This document shows, piece by piece, positions 12,021 to 24,602 of a DNA stretch of 64,000 nt. Every line of letters begins with the position of its first letter. Position 1 is the first letter of the stretch. Origin of the DNA: Burhinus oedicnemus (taxonomy: Eukaryota > Chordata > Aves > Charadriiformes > Burhinidae); contig VFFE01008908.1 in NCBI GenBank assembly GCA_008921705.1, forward strand, positions 960,786 through 1,024,785, written 5' to 3'. The notes beneath the pieces were generated by a model. That model was not told where the DNA came from and searched no databases. It saw only the letters and a program-made list of their open reading frames with translations. The position numbers were made by a program, and so were the translations under genes.

Positions 12021-14773
12021 TATATCACGTATTTAGATAATTTCAAGATAGGTGTCTTGAGTTTGCTCCTAAAGTGCTTTTATTTAACACTTGTAAGGTA
12101 CTGACTTGGCACGAATTTTGAGCTGCTACCTGTAGGGATTGCTTTGTGATCACTGTGTGCACCTCTCGTCTTCTGCTCATGCTTCGAGCTGCTGGCACAG
12201 CTCTGCCGTTTGGTAACACGGCGCCTCGTGCAGCAGCTTATTAGCCTGGGGATTCCTGAGCAAGTGTCAAATTGGTGTGAAAATAGCAAGTGCTACCCAT
12301 GGAAGTGGCTTTCCTGTCTTAATGAAGGTTGAAGAATGAGTGGTTATTTTGGAAAGCTCCAAGGGGAATACCTGCAAATGTTATTGGAAAGAAGATGGGA
12401 GTTTTGCCTTGGAAAAGACTTCTAGATTTGGCCGTGAGCGTGTCCCTAGCCTGGAGGGTGTCATTTATTGCCTTAACGTGCCGTTTCCAGTGCACCAAAA
12501 CACTAAGCAACGTGTTAGAAAAGGAAGTGAATCCTGTACTCGAGGTAATTTATGGAGACCTAAAGTAGGCAAAATGTGATACCCACCTTGGAAATCTGTG
12601 GGATTAGCACCTGTGTCACCAGGAGAGGTGTCACCGGGCAGCCCTTCACTCTGCGTCTGACGGAGAAGGCATCACTCGCAGAAGTATAGGGTTTCCTAAT
12701 CATGGTATCGACAAGTGATATATTTTTACTTAGAAGAAAACTTGCTTTCCAAATACCTGATAGTGTTCTTGGTATCCTTGTTTTCCTTCTCAAGAGGACT
12801 TCATGGGTTTGACCCTACTTAGCTTAGCAGATCTGACAAGACCATGGCCCAAGATGGCCTGGCTGAAGATCATGGAAATATAAGAAGGTGGCCAGGGGCT
12901 TTATTTACAGTCAAGAAATTAGCAAGTGATAAGTATCCACTGAATAGACAGCTTCTGTGACCCAAACAGCATCGTTTGGGAGAATAACATACCAGCTACC
13001 GAAGAGCATTGATTTATTTGATAACATCAGGAAACCATTTATGGACTCTATTATGGACAGCAATCGCTGGGGGTTAAAACTGCTAGACCAGATAGATTGA
13101 TGTGTGGGTCTGCTGTTGTGCTTGCTACTGCATAATATAAAATAAGGATGTCCCCTGAAATACCAAAGGGGCAAATGGAGCTATTATGTTCTTGGCTTGA
13201 GTTTTTGTTATTTTCTTTTCCTTTACCACTTATTTCGTTCTTAAATTTTTTGCCCTCTTCCCTGCTGTGTAACAGCATAAATTAGATGAGAACCTTTGGT
13301 TTATGGCTTTTTAATAGAGGTTAACAAGGCTTTGAACACCATGTTTCTCATTAAAAAACCACAGCAAAGAGAGACCATCGTCATGCAGAGATTATTTTGG
13401 TGCTGGCAGACTCCAGCAGAGCGCGGTTGAGACTGTAACGTGAAATATGGCTTAAAAGTTGGTGGGGTTTGGTTTCACAGCCTCTTGTCTGTGGGTTTCT
13501 TTCCTATGAAAGATGCACTCGCAGTTGCAAGATGAGGATTTGATTCAATACCCCCTGCAAAGAATATTTGGAATTATGAGAGGAAATCTTCCTAACCAAA
13601 CGAACAGTCCAAACTGTGCTGTACTGGAATTGGACTGTAGTGGAAAAATTACCCACCCATGTTACTCTGCTTTTACACAGCAGCCATGAGAGCAGTGGTG
13701 TCAGAGATACGGCTTTCTGGTTTGCCATGTAATTTCAGAAGCCTGTAAAATACTCTGAACAAAGGAGGAGGTACTGCCTAGCTGGAATGCACACTTAATG
13801 AAAAAAAAAAAAAGGATTTCAGGTAATCTTCTATGGTTAGATCAGTTCTATGAATATTAGCAAAGTAAATCTTTGTAGTTGCTGTAAAAAAATGGTACAA
13901 AATAGGAAAAGGATGAACCGGAGATGAACTGTCAGCCAAGATCTGTTGACAGTGCAAATAATGTCCATGATAGAGACAGGCCAGTCAAGAAACAGGGCAT
14001 TGGCATTGCCCCTGGGCAGACGGGATGGGAGCAGGACACGGATGTGCTGTAGGGAACGCTTCCTATGGGACTGCTGGAGCTGGTGCCCGTCCCCGCATGG
14101 ACCCCTGTCCCCAAGCACAAGGGGGGTATGTGGTACTGACTGTTCACCTGCCTTTTGCCATCTTGGAGGATTTTACCTTAACCGGGATCTGGCGTTAGGG
14201 AGAGCTCATCGATTGCGTGATGGCTGTACTCCCACCAAGACACCTGCTGCAATATCTAGTCAGGGTTTGGACCTGGCTAAAGGCAGCGAAAAACCTGCAG
14301 TCCCCGGCCCTGTTGAGGTATCTGAGACATTACGGATAGGGAGACCTTCTGCTGGTTCTTCCCGCGGTGCAGAACTTCACCCGCACACCTCGCAGGTTCC
14401 ATCAAGGTCAGGGCACCCACCTGCGGCGATTCCCAGCACTGGAAGGCATCGGGCCCCGGGAAACCTCTAGAAAATGGTGTCTCCTGCCTTACTCAATGGG
14501 GGACGCACCAGCTGCACTGAAATGTCAGAAGGGTTTGCACAGCTGACAGGTTGCTGAAAATGGAGCATGGCAGCATCGCCATAAATTCTCTTTATCCAGC
14601 CAAGTGCAGCTTAATATAGACTTAGCCCCACGGTCTGTCTCCCGCACTGAGACCGAGAGCTGCCACGGCTCATGACCAAAACATGAAGTTGTCGAATTAA
14701 CCGAATGAGCTACTGCTAGTTGGGGGGGGCGGGGAAAAAAAAAAAAATCCTTTGAAATTTATTTTTCTCTTTA
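12021..14773 (+). other. Region upstream of LMOD3
   Basis: About 2.75 kb between the CR1 fragment and the LMOD3 start exon. The only sizeable open frame on the + strand (13946-14470) has no recognisable protein character. The last 300 bases should contain regulatory sequence or a non-coding first exon. A clear acceptor-like TTTTTCTCTTTAG ends at 14774, only 37 bases before the start codon, which allows an upstream untranslated exon. Confidence 0.4.
14509..14545. promoter_or_regulatory. Paired CAGCTG E-boxes upstream of LMOD3
   Basis: Two CAGCTG motifs at 14509-14514 and 14540-14545, 31 bases apart (about three helical turns) and about 270 bases before the LMOD3 start codon. CAGCTG is the preferred E-box of MyoD-family factors and LMOD3 is a striated-muscle gene, so the pair is a plausible muscle element. 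The motif is common and this is inference from position only. Confidence 0.3.
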
Positions 14774-14811
14774 GGTTTAAGAAGTTATAGAGGAAAGAGA
14801 GAAGAAAGAAC

Positions 14812-17800
14812 ATGTCTGAACTCAGCCAAAACTCCGACGAAGAAGTGTGTCCTGAGGACATCGATGAAGATGAAATCCTGGCAAACCTGTCCCCCGAGGA
14901 GCTAAAGGAGCTGCAGAGTGAGATGGAAGTCATGGCCCCCGACCCCCAAGTCCCAACTGGGATGATACAGAGGGATCAGACGGAGAAACCCCCCACGGGG
15001 AGCTTCGACCACAGGTCCCTGGTTGACTACCTGTACTGGCAGAAGGCGTCCAGACGCATGCTCGAGGACGAGAGAGTTCCCGTCACCCTCTTGCCCTCTG
15101 AGGTAACAAGCAAAAAACCACAAATCTTTTATTATGCATCTGCTGTGGGATCTGTTTTATACCTTTAATACCTTAACCTGCCTCTGCCTCCATCCCTTAC
15201 ATAAGGTACGGTACAAACCAATTTAAATTCTCCCTAAAAGCCTCAGCAACGTCAGGATCCAGCTTGGACTGATGTCAGGGTTAGTAATTTTTTAATTGCT
15301 TTTCCTAAATATTTACTTAAGATTTTTGATATAAGAAAATCCTAATTCTGTTTCAGTAAAGTAAATCACTGAGAAATTGTCATAAAATCAGTCTGGAGGA
15401 TGTAACTCAAATTTGTTTGACTTTGCGTATGGAATAACACCATATTGCTTTTCCATAGAAGACTACATTAATCATATGTATTAAACTAATTAATTGACAG
15501 AATTTAATGTCTCACTGAACAAAACCCCAAACCACTGCATTTTAACAGTGTGAAACATTTACTAATGCCCAAACATGTAAATTCCATGAACTAGTCCAAC
15601 CCTTTTCAATACAGCACTTAAATTTATTCTACTATCCCTATGACTTTGAAATAAAGTTAAGGTCATACTTAGATATTTTTCAGGATGAGGGCCACACTTA
15701 AAAATAGGTTAATAGAATGGAAACTTGGCCAGACGAAACACATCCATACCTGAACCTAAGTGAATATGAGGTGACTGATTTTTATTTTTTATTTTGAACA
15801 CTAGTGGGTTTGCTAATACACAACAGCACGGTACGTCATGGACTTCCCAGGGCAGGTTTTGTGGGCTGCCTCTGGAGAGGGGGGAAATCTGTGGTTTTTT
15901 TCCTCCTGCAACACTTACCCACAAAGAAATGTGTTGGGTTTTGTTTTTTGTTTTTTTTTTTTTAACACTTCTGAGGTTAAATCTGGAATTTGAGCGTAGA
16001 GCTGCCTGCTGCATTGACAACTGCTCAAACGATCCCCGTACTAAACCCATCCACTACCACAGCAAACAGGAACCACAGCCCCGAGGGCAGAAGTGACTTT
16101 GTGACCGTTTTGCCTGACTTTCGGTGAAGCACAAGCCATGACGTTGCCCTGCCTGAACTAGTGCACGCCTTTTAGGAAAACCTCTTGATCTTTGTTAGCG
16201 CTTTATTAGCATTTCTCAGTGATGGTGGATCCACTTGCAAAAAGATGTTTGGGGGAAAAAAAAAAAATCTCAGCTAGGAGGGTGTCTGGAGGCGATGGAA
16301 GTTTGCAATTAAATTTATTTTGATGCTAGAAGCCCCACTGCCTTGCAGCAGCTGTGTGGAGAGTCCAGTTTTCTATCTCTGGACCCAAACCAAAACTGAG
16401 CTGATATTTTGCTTCATCGTCAGTGACGCGCTCCCTTAGCTGGGATGCTCTGGCAGGTACCAGAGCAGGGACCCTCATCGTCTCATGTGCTGGGTGACTC
16501 CACCGTTGTTAGGACGCGGCCTCTTCAATCCTCCTTGGGCTGAGCAAACAGTCAGCGGTTAACATGGATTTCCAATGGTTTGTGGCATACGAAATAAACT
16601 TTCTCTCTTGTTAAGGAAACGATAAAAATGACACAAAATCCAGAAAGAGACTTCGGAGCAGAGACTCTTAACCCCCAGAAGGGTTCAAGGATCACCTTAA
16701 CATAGCATTAAATAGGTACAGGATTTAATTGTCAGGATTTAATTTAGTAGGCAAAGATGAGAAACTGGTTTGCAGCCACTTTAAGAGCAATCGTTGCTGT
16801 GTTCCCAGGCAAGCCAGCACGGCCCTGACTTACAGGCAATGACACTTTTAAGGATTATTCTATAACGTGTGGGCATAGAGGTATCTAAATCCGGCTGCTA
16901 CATGTTTATTTTATCAGAAAGTTAATGTAACAAAGCCGTGTTCAATTATTTCAGCTGTAAGTTTCTGTCTTCCTCAGAGAAGCGCTGCGGAGGAGGTGGA
17001 AGGAAAGTCCGGTGGCAGCGGCGAGGTGGCCGGCAGGAGGGTGCCAGGAGCAGAGGGAAAAGAGAGACTTTACAAAAATGAGCACTTGTCCAACTCAGGA
17101 ACACAATTTGGGGAGACAAAGAAAGATGGAAGCGATAAAGGGAAAGAGGAGGATGAGGAAGAAGAAGCAGAGGAGGAAGAGGAAGATGACGAAGAAGAGG
17201 AGGGAGAGGAAGATGAGACTGAATTGGAAACAAAGGAGACTTACACCAGTGAAAAACCTCACAGCAACCAGATAAGTAAGAAACCTGGTACAGAATCAGG
17301 AGAAATCACAGAAAAGCCAAATGAAAATGAAAAGAAAATATCAAAATTAAACATCCCCAAAAAGTTAGCACTGGATACCAGCTTCATGAAGCTAAGCGCC
17401 AGGCCTTCAGGAAATCAAACCAATTTAGAAGAGAGTTTGGAGAAAGTCCGAAAAAACAACCCAGATGTGAAAGAGCTCAACTTGAACAACATAGAAAACA
17501 TACCCAAAGAAATGCTGATAGACTTTGTCAATGCCATGAAAAAGAATAAGAACATAAAAACGTTCAGCTTGGCCAACGTGGGGGCCGACGACAACGTGGC
17601 ATTCGCGCTGGCCAACATGCTGCGGGAGAACAGGAGCATCACCACGTTGAACATCGATTCCAATTTCATCTCCGGCAAAGGGATCGTTGCTATCATGAGA
17701 TGCCTGCAGTACAACGAGACATTGACGGAGCTTCGCTTCCACAACCAGCGGAGCATGCTGGGCCACCAGGCAGAAATGGAGATTGCCAGGCTGCTGAAAG

Positions 17801-20553
17801 CCAACGCCACCCTCCTTAAAATGGGGTACCACTTCGAACTGCCGGGGCCCAGGATGGTGGTGACCAACTTGCTCAGCAGAAACCTGGACAAGCAGAGGCA
17901 GAAGAGGCAAGAGGAGCAGAGGCAGCAGCAAATGAAAGAGCAGAGGGAGTTGATAGCGATGCTGGAAAATGGACTTGGGTTGCCTCCCGGGATGTGGGAA
18001 ATGCTGGGGGGACCGCTGCCCCAGCCGAGGATGCACGAACCCCACCAAGCCCCGAAACCAGCCGTCCCCGTGGCTGTGTCTCTGAGCAAAAGGCAGGAGA
18101 GCGCGAGGCAGCCGGCCCCCGAGCAGCCACGCAGAGAGGAGCCCGTCAACTTCAGAGTGGTCAAGCTGAAGAAGATTCAGCGCAAACCCGCCGTGCCGGA
18201 GTACGTGGAACCCACCGAGAAAACCAACCTCAAAGATGTCATCAAAACACTTAAACCAGTTCCTAGGAGAAGGCCGCCTCCCCTCGTCGAAATAACCCCG
18301 AGAGATCAGCTACTAAATGACATTCGTCAGAGTAACGTCGCTTATCTTAAGCCGGTAAGTGCTCGGTGATGGCCGCGTGGGGAGGGAATCGCAGTCACCC
18401 AGCGTGCTCCAGAGGTTGCATGTGACTTGTGCATCCCTGTCTGCATCCATAAAGGTAAAAGAAAGGAAATTCACTCAGGAGGTAAACAAAACCCACAGAA
18501 ACTCAATGTCAGCATACTAGTAATAACGTATTAGAATCATAGAATCGTCTAAGTTCGAAGGGACCTTTAAGATCATCGAGTCCGACCATTATTAGTTATG
18601 ACAGGCAAATGCTATTATAAGACATTTGCTTCAGGAGAGCAATAGGTATTATTTTTCACATTAGTCTGTCCTCAGCCCCCCATAAAAAACACGTTTTCTC
18701 TTTTTGGCAGCCCTGTTTTTCTTTAGCTCTGACTTTACACAAGAAAACACCATCACTCGGCCCATTTGATGAAGGGTAAACTGAAACGCAGGCAGCAAAG
18801 TAACTTACCCAAGGTCACTTAAAAAACTGCATAGGGGCAGGAACTGGATTTCCCATACCGCGCTGGCCACAGTCCCCTGCCTCCACCTGCCCCTATGGTG
18901 CGTGCCCTGGCCCCCGGGGCAAGTAACAGCCCACCGGGGCAAGTAACAGCCCACCGGGCCAAGGCTGCGGGAAGCCAGAAGGGTCTGCGGTACAGTCGTG
19001 CTCCGGGACTGCCTCCGGTTGGTCTGGTTTAAATGAAATTAAAAGCTTTAGTGTGAGGCAGATGTCCCAAACTGTGATAACTGCCTCTTGGCGATGCTCT
19101 TACTTGGGTACCAAACCCACTTCTCCAAATGCTGGCTATCAGATTTAACCTTTTGCTTCCCTGAAATGTTTTGTTTCTTTGCATTGTACCGTTATTGAAG
19201 AAACACTAAAAGCTGACTGAGCTGTTTGTAGCTAGGGATGTTGATGCATCTGTCTGTGTTGCTAAGGCTAGAGGAAAAGGACAGAAAATCCTTTGCAATT
19301 AAAAGTGGTCAAGTAGTATTTTGTAATTCATATTTTGTTTAATATTGACATTTTTAGCCAGTGGGCTGTATTTTGCTTTCTTTTATACCTACACTGAACT
19401 AATGATTCTCTCAGTAATTCCAGAGAGAGTAGTTTGTCCTGAAATTTTGCCAGCAGCAGGACCTGCAGTCACCCTGGTCCAGGTTTACTGTGACCGTTCT
19501 TCCCCCAAACCAAGTCTTGGGGCTGTGGTTTCTGCTGCCCAGTCCCACCCGGCTGCAGCCAGGGCTTCTCCTCAGGGCACTTCTGGCCTTTCTACATCTC
19601 AGTCTATGTTCTGCATTTCAGTGCCATGTCTAAGACAAGACCTGCTCTTGTAAAGGTCACGGTTTATCTGTAGATGCCCAGACGGTGCTTGCGACGGGAG
19701 ACGGGTCCGTCATTGCGGCGGGATCTGCTGCCTCCCCACCTCTCAGGAAGACAGAGGATGATGGCGCTGGTGCTCTGCCGGGCACAGCCCTCGCTTTGCA
19801 CAGCAATGATTAAGAAACCAGGGTTCCAGGGAGCAATAGTGAACCCCAGCCCCTCAAATAGTGACCCCCCCCCAAATCCTCAGAAGGTTTTTATAAACGG
19901 GGGCTGTGGGGTTTGGGGTGGAGGGATCAATTCATGATCCATCCTAAGTGGGCCAGATAACAATTGTTATCACCGCCCATGGAAAGGTGAAGCGATGGCC
20001 GCATGTGTTGGGGTTTTGGGGTTCGTTTTTGTTTGGTGTTTTTTTGGGTTTGTTTTTTTTATTTGGTGTTTTTTTGGGCTTTGTTTTTTGTTTGGTGGTT
20101 TTTTGGGTTTGGTTTTTGTTTGGTGTTTTTTGGGGTTTGGTTTTTTTGGTCCTCTGTCATTGGGCCAAAGGGCTTGGATTTGGGGCATCAGGGTTTTATT
20201 CTCACCTGCCTGTGTGATCTCGGTAACTCCTTATTTGCCTCAATATCCTCAGTTTCATCTCTAAAATCGGGTTTTACTGCTTGAGCTGAGCTGTGTGTTT
20301 GCTCCGTGGTGGGACTCGTTGCTGCTGATTTCCTGGGCATTAAGAATCACAAACAGCCAGTGGGGAAATTACAAACAAAAGAAATTCCCAACCAGAGCTC
20401 CTTGGGGATCCCAGCTGTTCTATTTTTGATCTTTTTACAGTTTCTGAAGGTTTGTACTAAACTAAACAGGTTTAGGAAAGAAGACTGAGAAATTTCCTCC
20501 TCCTAATGCTCAGTGTCCTTGTCCAGGTGCCATTGCCAAAGCAGCTGGAGTGA
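14812..20553 (+). CDS. LMOD3: Leiomodin-3, three coding exons, 564 aa
   Basis: Exons: 14812-15102, 16978-18354, 20527-20553; both introns are phase 0 with GT-AG ends. Leiomodins nucleate actin filaments and act at pointed ends of sarcomeric thin filaments; LMOD3 loss causes nemaline myopathy in human. Visible parts: N-terminal tropomyosin-binding helix ([14 protein letters not shown], residues about 27-40); an actin-binding segment around SLVDYLYW; an almost uninterrupted acidic run at residues 154-177; a leucine-rich repeat domain at about 247-395 ([28 protein letters not shown]); a basic, glutamine-rich helix at 400-425; a proline-rich linker; and a C-terminal WH2 motif ([19 protein letters not shown], 538-556). 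Exon 3 supplies only VPLPKQLE and the stop, completing the WH2 tail. The start ATG has A at -3. The human protein is about 560 aa. LMOD1/2 are excluded by the exon layout, the tail and synteny. Confidence 0.96.
18533..18600 (-). mobile_element. CR1 3'-end fragment in LMOD3 intron 2
   Basis: The + strand reads AGAATCATAGAATCGTCTAA then GTTCGAAGGGACCTTTAAG and ATCATCGAGTCC, the reverse complement of a CR1 3' end. Only about 70 bases are recognisable. It lies antisense to LMOD3, 180 bases after the exon 2 donor. Confidence 0.75.
18914..18958. repeat. Short tandem duplication, 20-bp unit
   Basis: The unit CCGGGGCAAGTAACAGCCCA occurs twice back to back (18914-18933, 18934-18953) and is followed by a partial third start. 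The copies are identical, suggesting a recent slippage event. It sits in LMOD3 intron 2, away from splice sites. Confidence 0.8.
20005..20153 (+). repeat. Degenerate G/T tandem repeat in LMOD3 intron 2
   Basis: About 150 bases made almost only of G and T, built on an imperfect unit of roughly 27-32 bases around TTTGTTTGGTGTTTTTTTGG, repeated four to five times. Several GGG or GGGG runs occur on the + (transcribed-gene) strand. Open frames through it (aromatic and glycine-rich on +, lysine/proline-rich on -) are artefacts of the composition. Confidence 0.75.
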
Positions 20554-21034
20554 GACACCAGCCTGACCCGAAGAAAACAACTTGGAATAAAGACTATTCA
20601 AGTTTTGCTTACAACTGTTTCAGCAGATGTTTTCTGCAGAACCCAGGTGGTATTTATGACTCTTTGGGAACAAAGCTTGCGATACACACTTTTATAAGCG
20701 TGGTGAAAACGGCTGGCATGGGAAAAGTCAGGGCTAAGCGTTTCCATCGGGTATCAAACACTCCCGGTGCCATCTGTCTGCCAAGTGGATTTGAGGCTCC
20801 AGTTTGTTGTGGGAGTATTTTCTCAGAGGCATCAATAACCTTGTCTTTCTAGTTTGTCAGCAAACTATTTTGCTTCCACGTTGTCCTTCTGCTGCCAGAT
20901 TCTGCAGGAACATGCTGTGCTCTATCTTATCTTTCTTTTCACATACATGCTCCTTTATTATTCTCCTGTCCACGACAAATGTATTTGGTTTCATGTATAC
21001 AGCTTCATTTTTTAGGTTAAGGGAAAAGAAATGA

Positions 21035-21040
21035 AATAAA
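21035..21040 (+). terminator. LMOD3: Likely poly(A) signal of LMOD3
   Basis: AATAAA in the context GAAATGAAATAAAGGGCTC, followed by GTAAGATGTGTGC, a GU-rich element. It gives a 3' UTR of about 490 bases after the stop at 20551-20553. An earlier AATAAA at 20586-20591 lies only 33 bases after the stop codon and would give an extremely short UTR. Confidence 0.6.
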
Positions 21041-21059
21041 GGGCTCTCCGTAAGATGTG

Positions 21060-23050
21060 TGCAGCACTTCCATGGCTAACGAGACACTCACAGAACAGCA
21101 CGACTGCTCTGGTGCATCAAACACCTCGTCTTGATGGTTTAAAGCTACCTCTGTTGCAGAACATAGCTGAGTTGGTACCGTACCTGATCAGCGTATCAAA
21201 GATGATGTCACGCTCTGTTTTAAGGGCTTGTAATCTTCATTCCCCACAATTCACCTCCGTCCATGATGTAATCCTTAATTACAGCTTCCTTGGAGCGTAC
21301 TGAAATGCCATTTCAGGTCTCTCTCCGCACTCCTCTTAAGTGGCAGGAGGATGAGCCTTATCCCTCTCTTTGTCAAGGGTTTAAGAAACTCATCATTCCT
21401 CCTAGTACGGGGTGTGAATAGCATGTCTCACCCCTAGCAGAGCTGGGTATGATGGGGTTAAACCTGCTTATAAACAACTTAGTTTTTCCTTAATATTTTT
21501 GTGACATTTTTTCTCCTCCCTTTTTTTAAGCACATTACATTATTTTGCTGCAAGCCTCTCTTGTAAAGCAGCTACAGGTAAGTCACACTCTTGTGGAAGA
21601 CATCCACAAGAGACCAGCTGGTTTTGGCGGGGGTTTTTCTGTTTGGTTGGTGGGGGGAGTTTTTTTGGTTTTTGGGGGTTTTTTTTTTGTTTTGTTTTTT
21701 CAGAGCAAGACATTTAAAGCTATAAGGCATAGGGAAAGAACAAAGCCCTTCCCTTTGCTAATATGCAGCTCCCTTGCCTTGTTGTGGCTGATACACTTGC
21801 TCAAAAAACCACAGCTTTGCAGCTCCTGGCAGCATTTCGTTCAGGTGAGTCTCTCCTTGCTCCTGCCTGTAACTCTTAGCAACCTTCCCCTGGCAGCTAA
21901 ATCCCAGTCCCACCCCGCATTTATTATAATAGTCCTGTAGTATCAGCAATGTCCAGGACCTCTTTGAATCCAAGGTAGTCTTCACTATCATTGGTTCAAG
22001 TTTTCATTTATCCTCGTCCTTTTTGTATCTGTCACCCAGTCTCTTTCAAATCCTCCATCTTCCAGACTTGTAAAGCTCCTTCTCGGCTCTGCTTCTATCT
22101 GCAACTGTAACGCCACAGACTTGGGAAACCTGGTTGATGTATTGCCTAAGACACAGAAAGTAGTTTTTAAGTACGACATGAAGGGGAGGGGAGAGCCATG
22201 TCTGCATGGCAGACATAAAAAAGGAAGTAATATTTTCATCGCACTCATTTCATACAGCCCTCTTTTTGTAAAGGATAAAAGTAGCAAAGGGAAGGACCTC
22301 ACATGGAGCACAGCACCAAATGACAAGCGCAAAAAGCAACTCCCCCAGAAAGCTATTAGAGCAGGCTGCTTTCCATACCGGCTCAAAGGCCAGGCTAGCG
22401 CAGCCAAGACTTTGGCAGTTGGGACAGGGAAGTACAAAGGAAGATATGTTGTAGTGTTTTACAGTCTCCATCAAGCTGCCAGGCACAAATTACTGCTACG
22501 GCCAGAAGCGGCCAAAGCAGCAGTGCTGCAGCAGCCCACGCGTATTCCCAGGGTCCACAGGGCAGGAGCTGCGGAGCCCTGCTCTCATCAGCGCTCTCCC
22601 ACTGAGCAGCCTCGCAACTGACCACAGGAGGAGGGAGGCAGCCAGATCCAGATGCACCACTCGTCTGACCGCAGCAGAGTCGGCTTCCTAGCACGGCTCC
22701 CAGTAATTCTAGAAGCAGAAATCCCTCTCAGGTAATTAAAAGATGTGTAAAATCCCCATTAAGTAAAGCAGACTTATATAAGAGACTGGAGCAGCACAAA
22801 CAAATGCTCAAGTACCTCACCTCTGTAGAAAAGCCTTTGTAAGGACGCAAGAGCAAGGCTGTGACATTCCCTCATGCCTCAACAAAGTTAATACAGATAC
22901 ACAGCATTCAAAGCCAGCAGCTCATCACAAGCGCAGGCTTACAGCACGAGCTGCAGGGTGACAGATCTCCCCACCACGCGAGGGAGTTCTGCCCAAGTTT
23001 CCAGCTACTTTCCCAACCTGAAATAAATGCACTCAGTAATCACCATTAGA
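21060..23050. other. Interval between the convergent LMOD3 and ARL6IP5 3' ends
   Basis: No gene is supported. It contains another T/G-rich patch at about 21625-21705. Between 21988 and 22621 overlapping open frames occur on both strands (166 codons on +, 149 on -) without recognisable domains. Part of this could be an extended ARL6IP5 3' UTR. Confidence 0.4.
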
Positions 23051-23051
23051 A

Positions 23052-23057
23052 TTTATT
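23052..23057 (-). terminator. ARL6IP5: Candidate poly(A) signal of ARL6IP5
   Basis: TTTATT on +, which is AATAAA on the minus strand, about 1.55 kb after the ARL6IP5 stop codon. Two nearer minus-strand AATAAA copies (23610-23615 and 23577-23582) would give UTRs of about 1.0 kb. The sequence does not decide which is used. Confidence 0.4.
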
Positions 23058-24602
23058 TTTCTTCATAACTGTGCAGTTTTCAAAATTCTACAGTAATGAT
23101 GAAGTCATAGGCTACTATGTTCTTTAAGTGTGGAAACAGTTTTCAAAAAACAAAGACCATGCGCTACAAGTAAGGAACAGGCCATTGACTCTTCAGCTGG
23201 AATATACAGACATTTTCAATAAATACTGATCACTTGAACACTTAAATGGAATGACATGTTCAGATTTCTACACAGTCCACTATGAAAACAGCATGGTAAG
23301 TTACATAAAAGCTTCAACTTTAAGGATCCTTGCGTTTTTGTTAAACTAATTACTTTGTTAGAAAAGAGAAATGCAAGAATATCCGAAATGGAGTGTCACC
23401 TGGACAACTTTCCCCCCCCCCATTGTTGGTAAGCTCCTGTTATCAAGATAATTCTGTCAGAGCTGGCAGTTATGTTAAAATACATATAAAAGAATCCCAC
23501 ACACCATTTTCAGGAGTTGTTACAGGCAAGTATCTTCATGAATTTGGAATGGGTTTTCAAAAACTGTATCTTGACATTTATTGCTTTTACTTGTAAACCT
23601 GAAATCCAGTTTATTCCTTTGAAGAGTGTCAGAAGTACAGAGTCAGCGAGATGCATGTTTTACTTAGACTTTTGCATTCTGGTTAAGAAGAAAGAAAAAG
23701 ATGACCACGCTCGAGAACACGCATACACCTCCATCTACAAAACAGCCTATACAGACTAAAGCGGAACAAGGTGAGTCCTAAAGCAGTAGTATTTAAAAAC
23801 ATCAATAGGGTAGAAACCTAGCTCATCCAACGTATCTGAAAAGTTTTTCCTCCTCCCATGCTTGGCCATAGTTTAGCTGGTATGCAAGGAAGTTTGGCTC
23901 TCCTGCAGAGAGGAGCAGTTTCTATAGATCAAGATTTCAGAGAGAACAAAGGTGCATTTTACTGGAACTGACAGAGGCACAGTGCCATACATATTCTTCA
24001 TGTTTAGATCTATTTAGACTGTTTCCCCACTGCTAAAGGAGGAATGTGAGGTGAGGACAGGAATCCATATTCATTACAAGTATTGCACAGTTTTACTGCT
24101 TGCCAGTTAAGCTAGCAACGTGGTCTCAATAGTGACCACTCAAGTGAGAGATCTGGAGGATGCAAGAGACACCTACTTTTGATACATTCCAGCTCACCTT
24201 GAACATCGCCAGCTCGAACGTGCTACCCAGCATCTTGTAGAACTGAGATGAAAGGGGTGTTACTCTTACTAACAGACAAATTTGCTACAAGACAGTTTGA
24301 GAGACTGCATTCCATAGGTTTCCATCTCTTCCTCCTCCACCCCCCAGAAGAAGAGACAAGCAAACACGTTTAAATTAGTATGTATTTGTGTAAACACCAG
24401 AACATTTTGCTATACAATAGAAAAAAGTTGCTGCTCTTATGTTTTTAGAGGAGCCCTGAAGACCTTGGAATACCTGTATCCTGCAACTATTACTCTGTAC
24501 CACGTGCATTTGCTGTTTTGTACACAAACTGAAAGCAAGCTTGAACAATAGTAAATAGCAACTACACTCCTGCAACAGGTAAAAATGCCACGTTGCAGCT
24601 GC

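Noticed and set aside
13946..14470. 174-codon + strand open frame upstream of LMOD3
   Set aside because: No recognisable domain, and overlapping minus-strand frames are equally open. GC-rich composition explains it.
20003..20284. Aromatic, glycine-rich and lysine/proline-rich open frames
   Set aside because: They are direct translations of the G/T tandem repeat and its complement.
21988..22621. Overlapping open frames on both strands between LMOD3 and ARL6IP5
   Set aside because: No domain, no splice structure tying them to a gene, and the region is probably intergenic or extended UTR.
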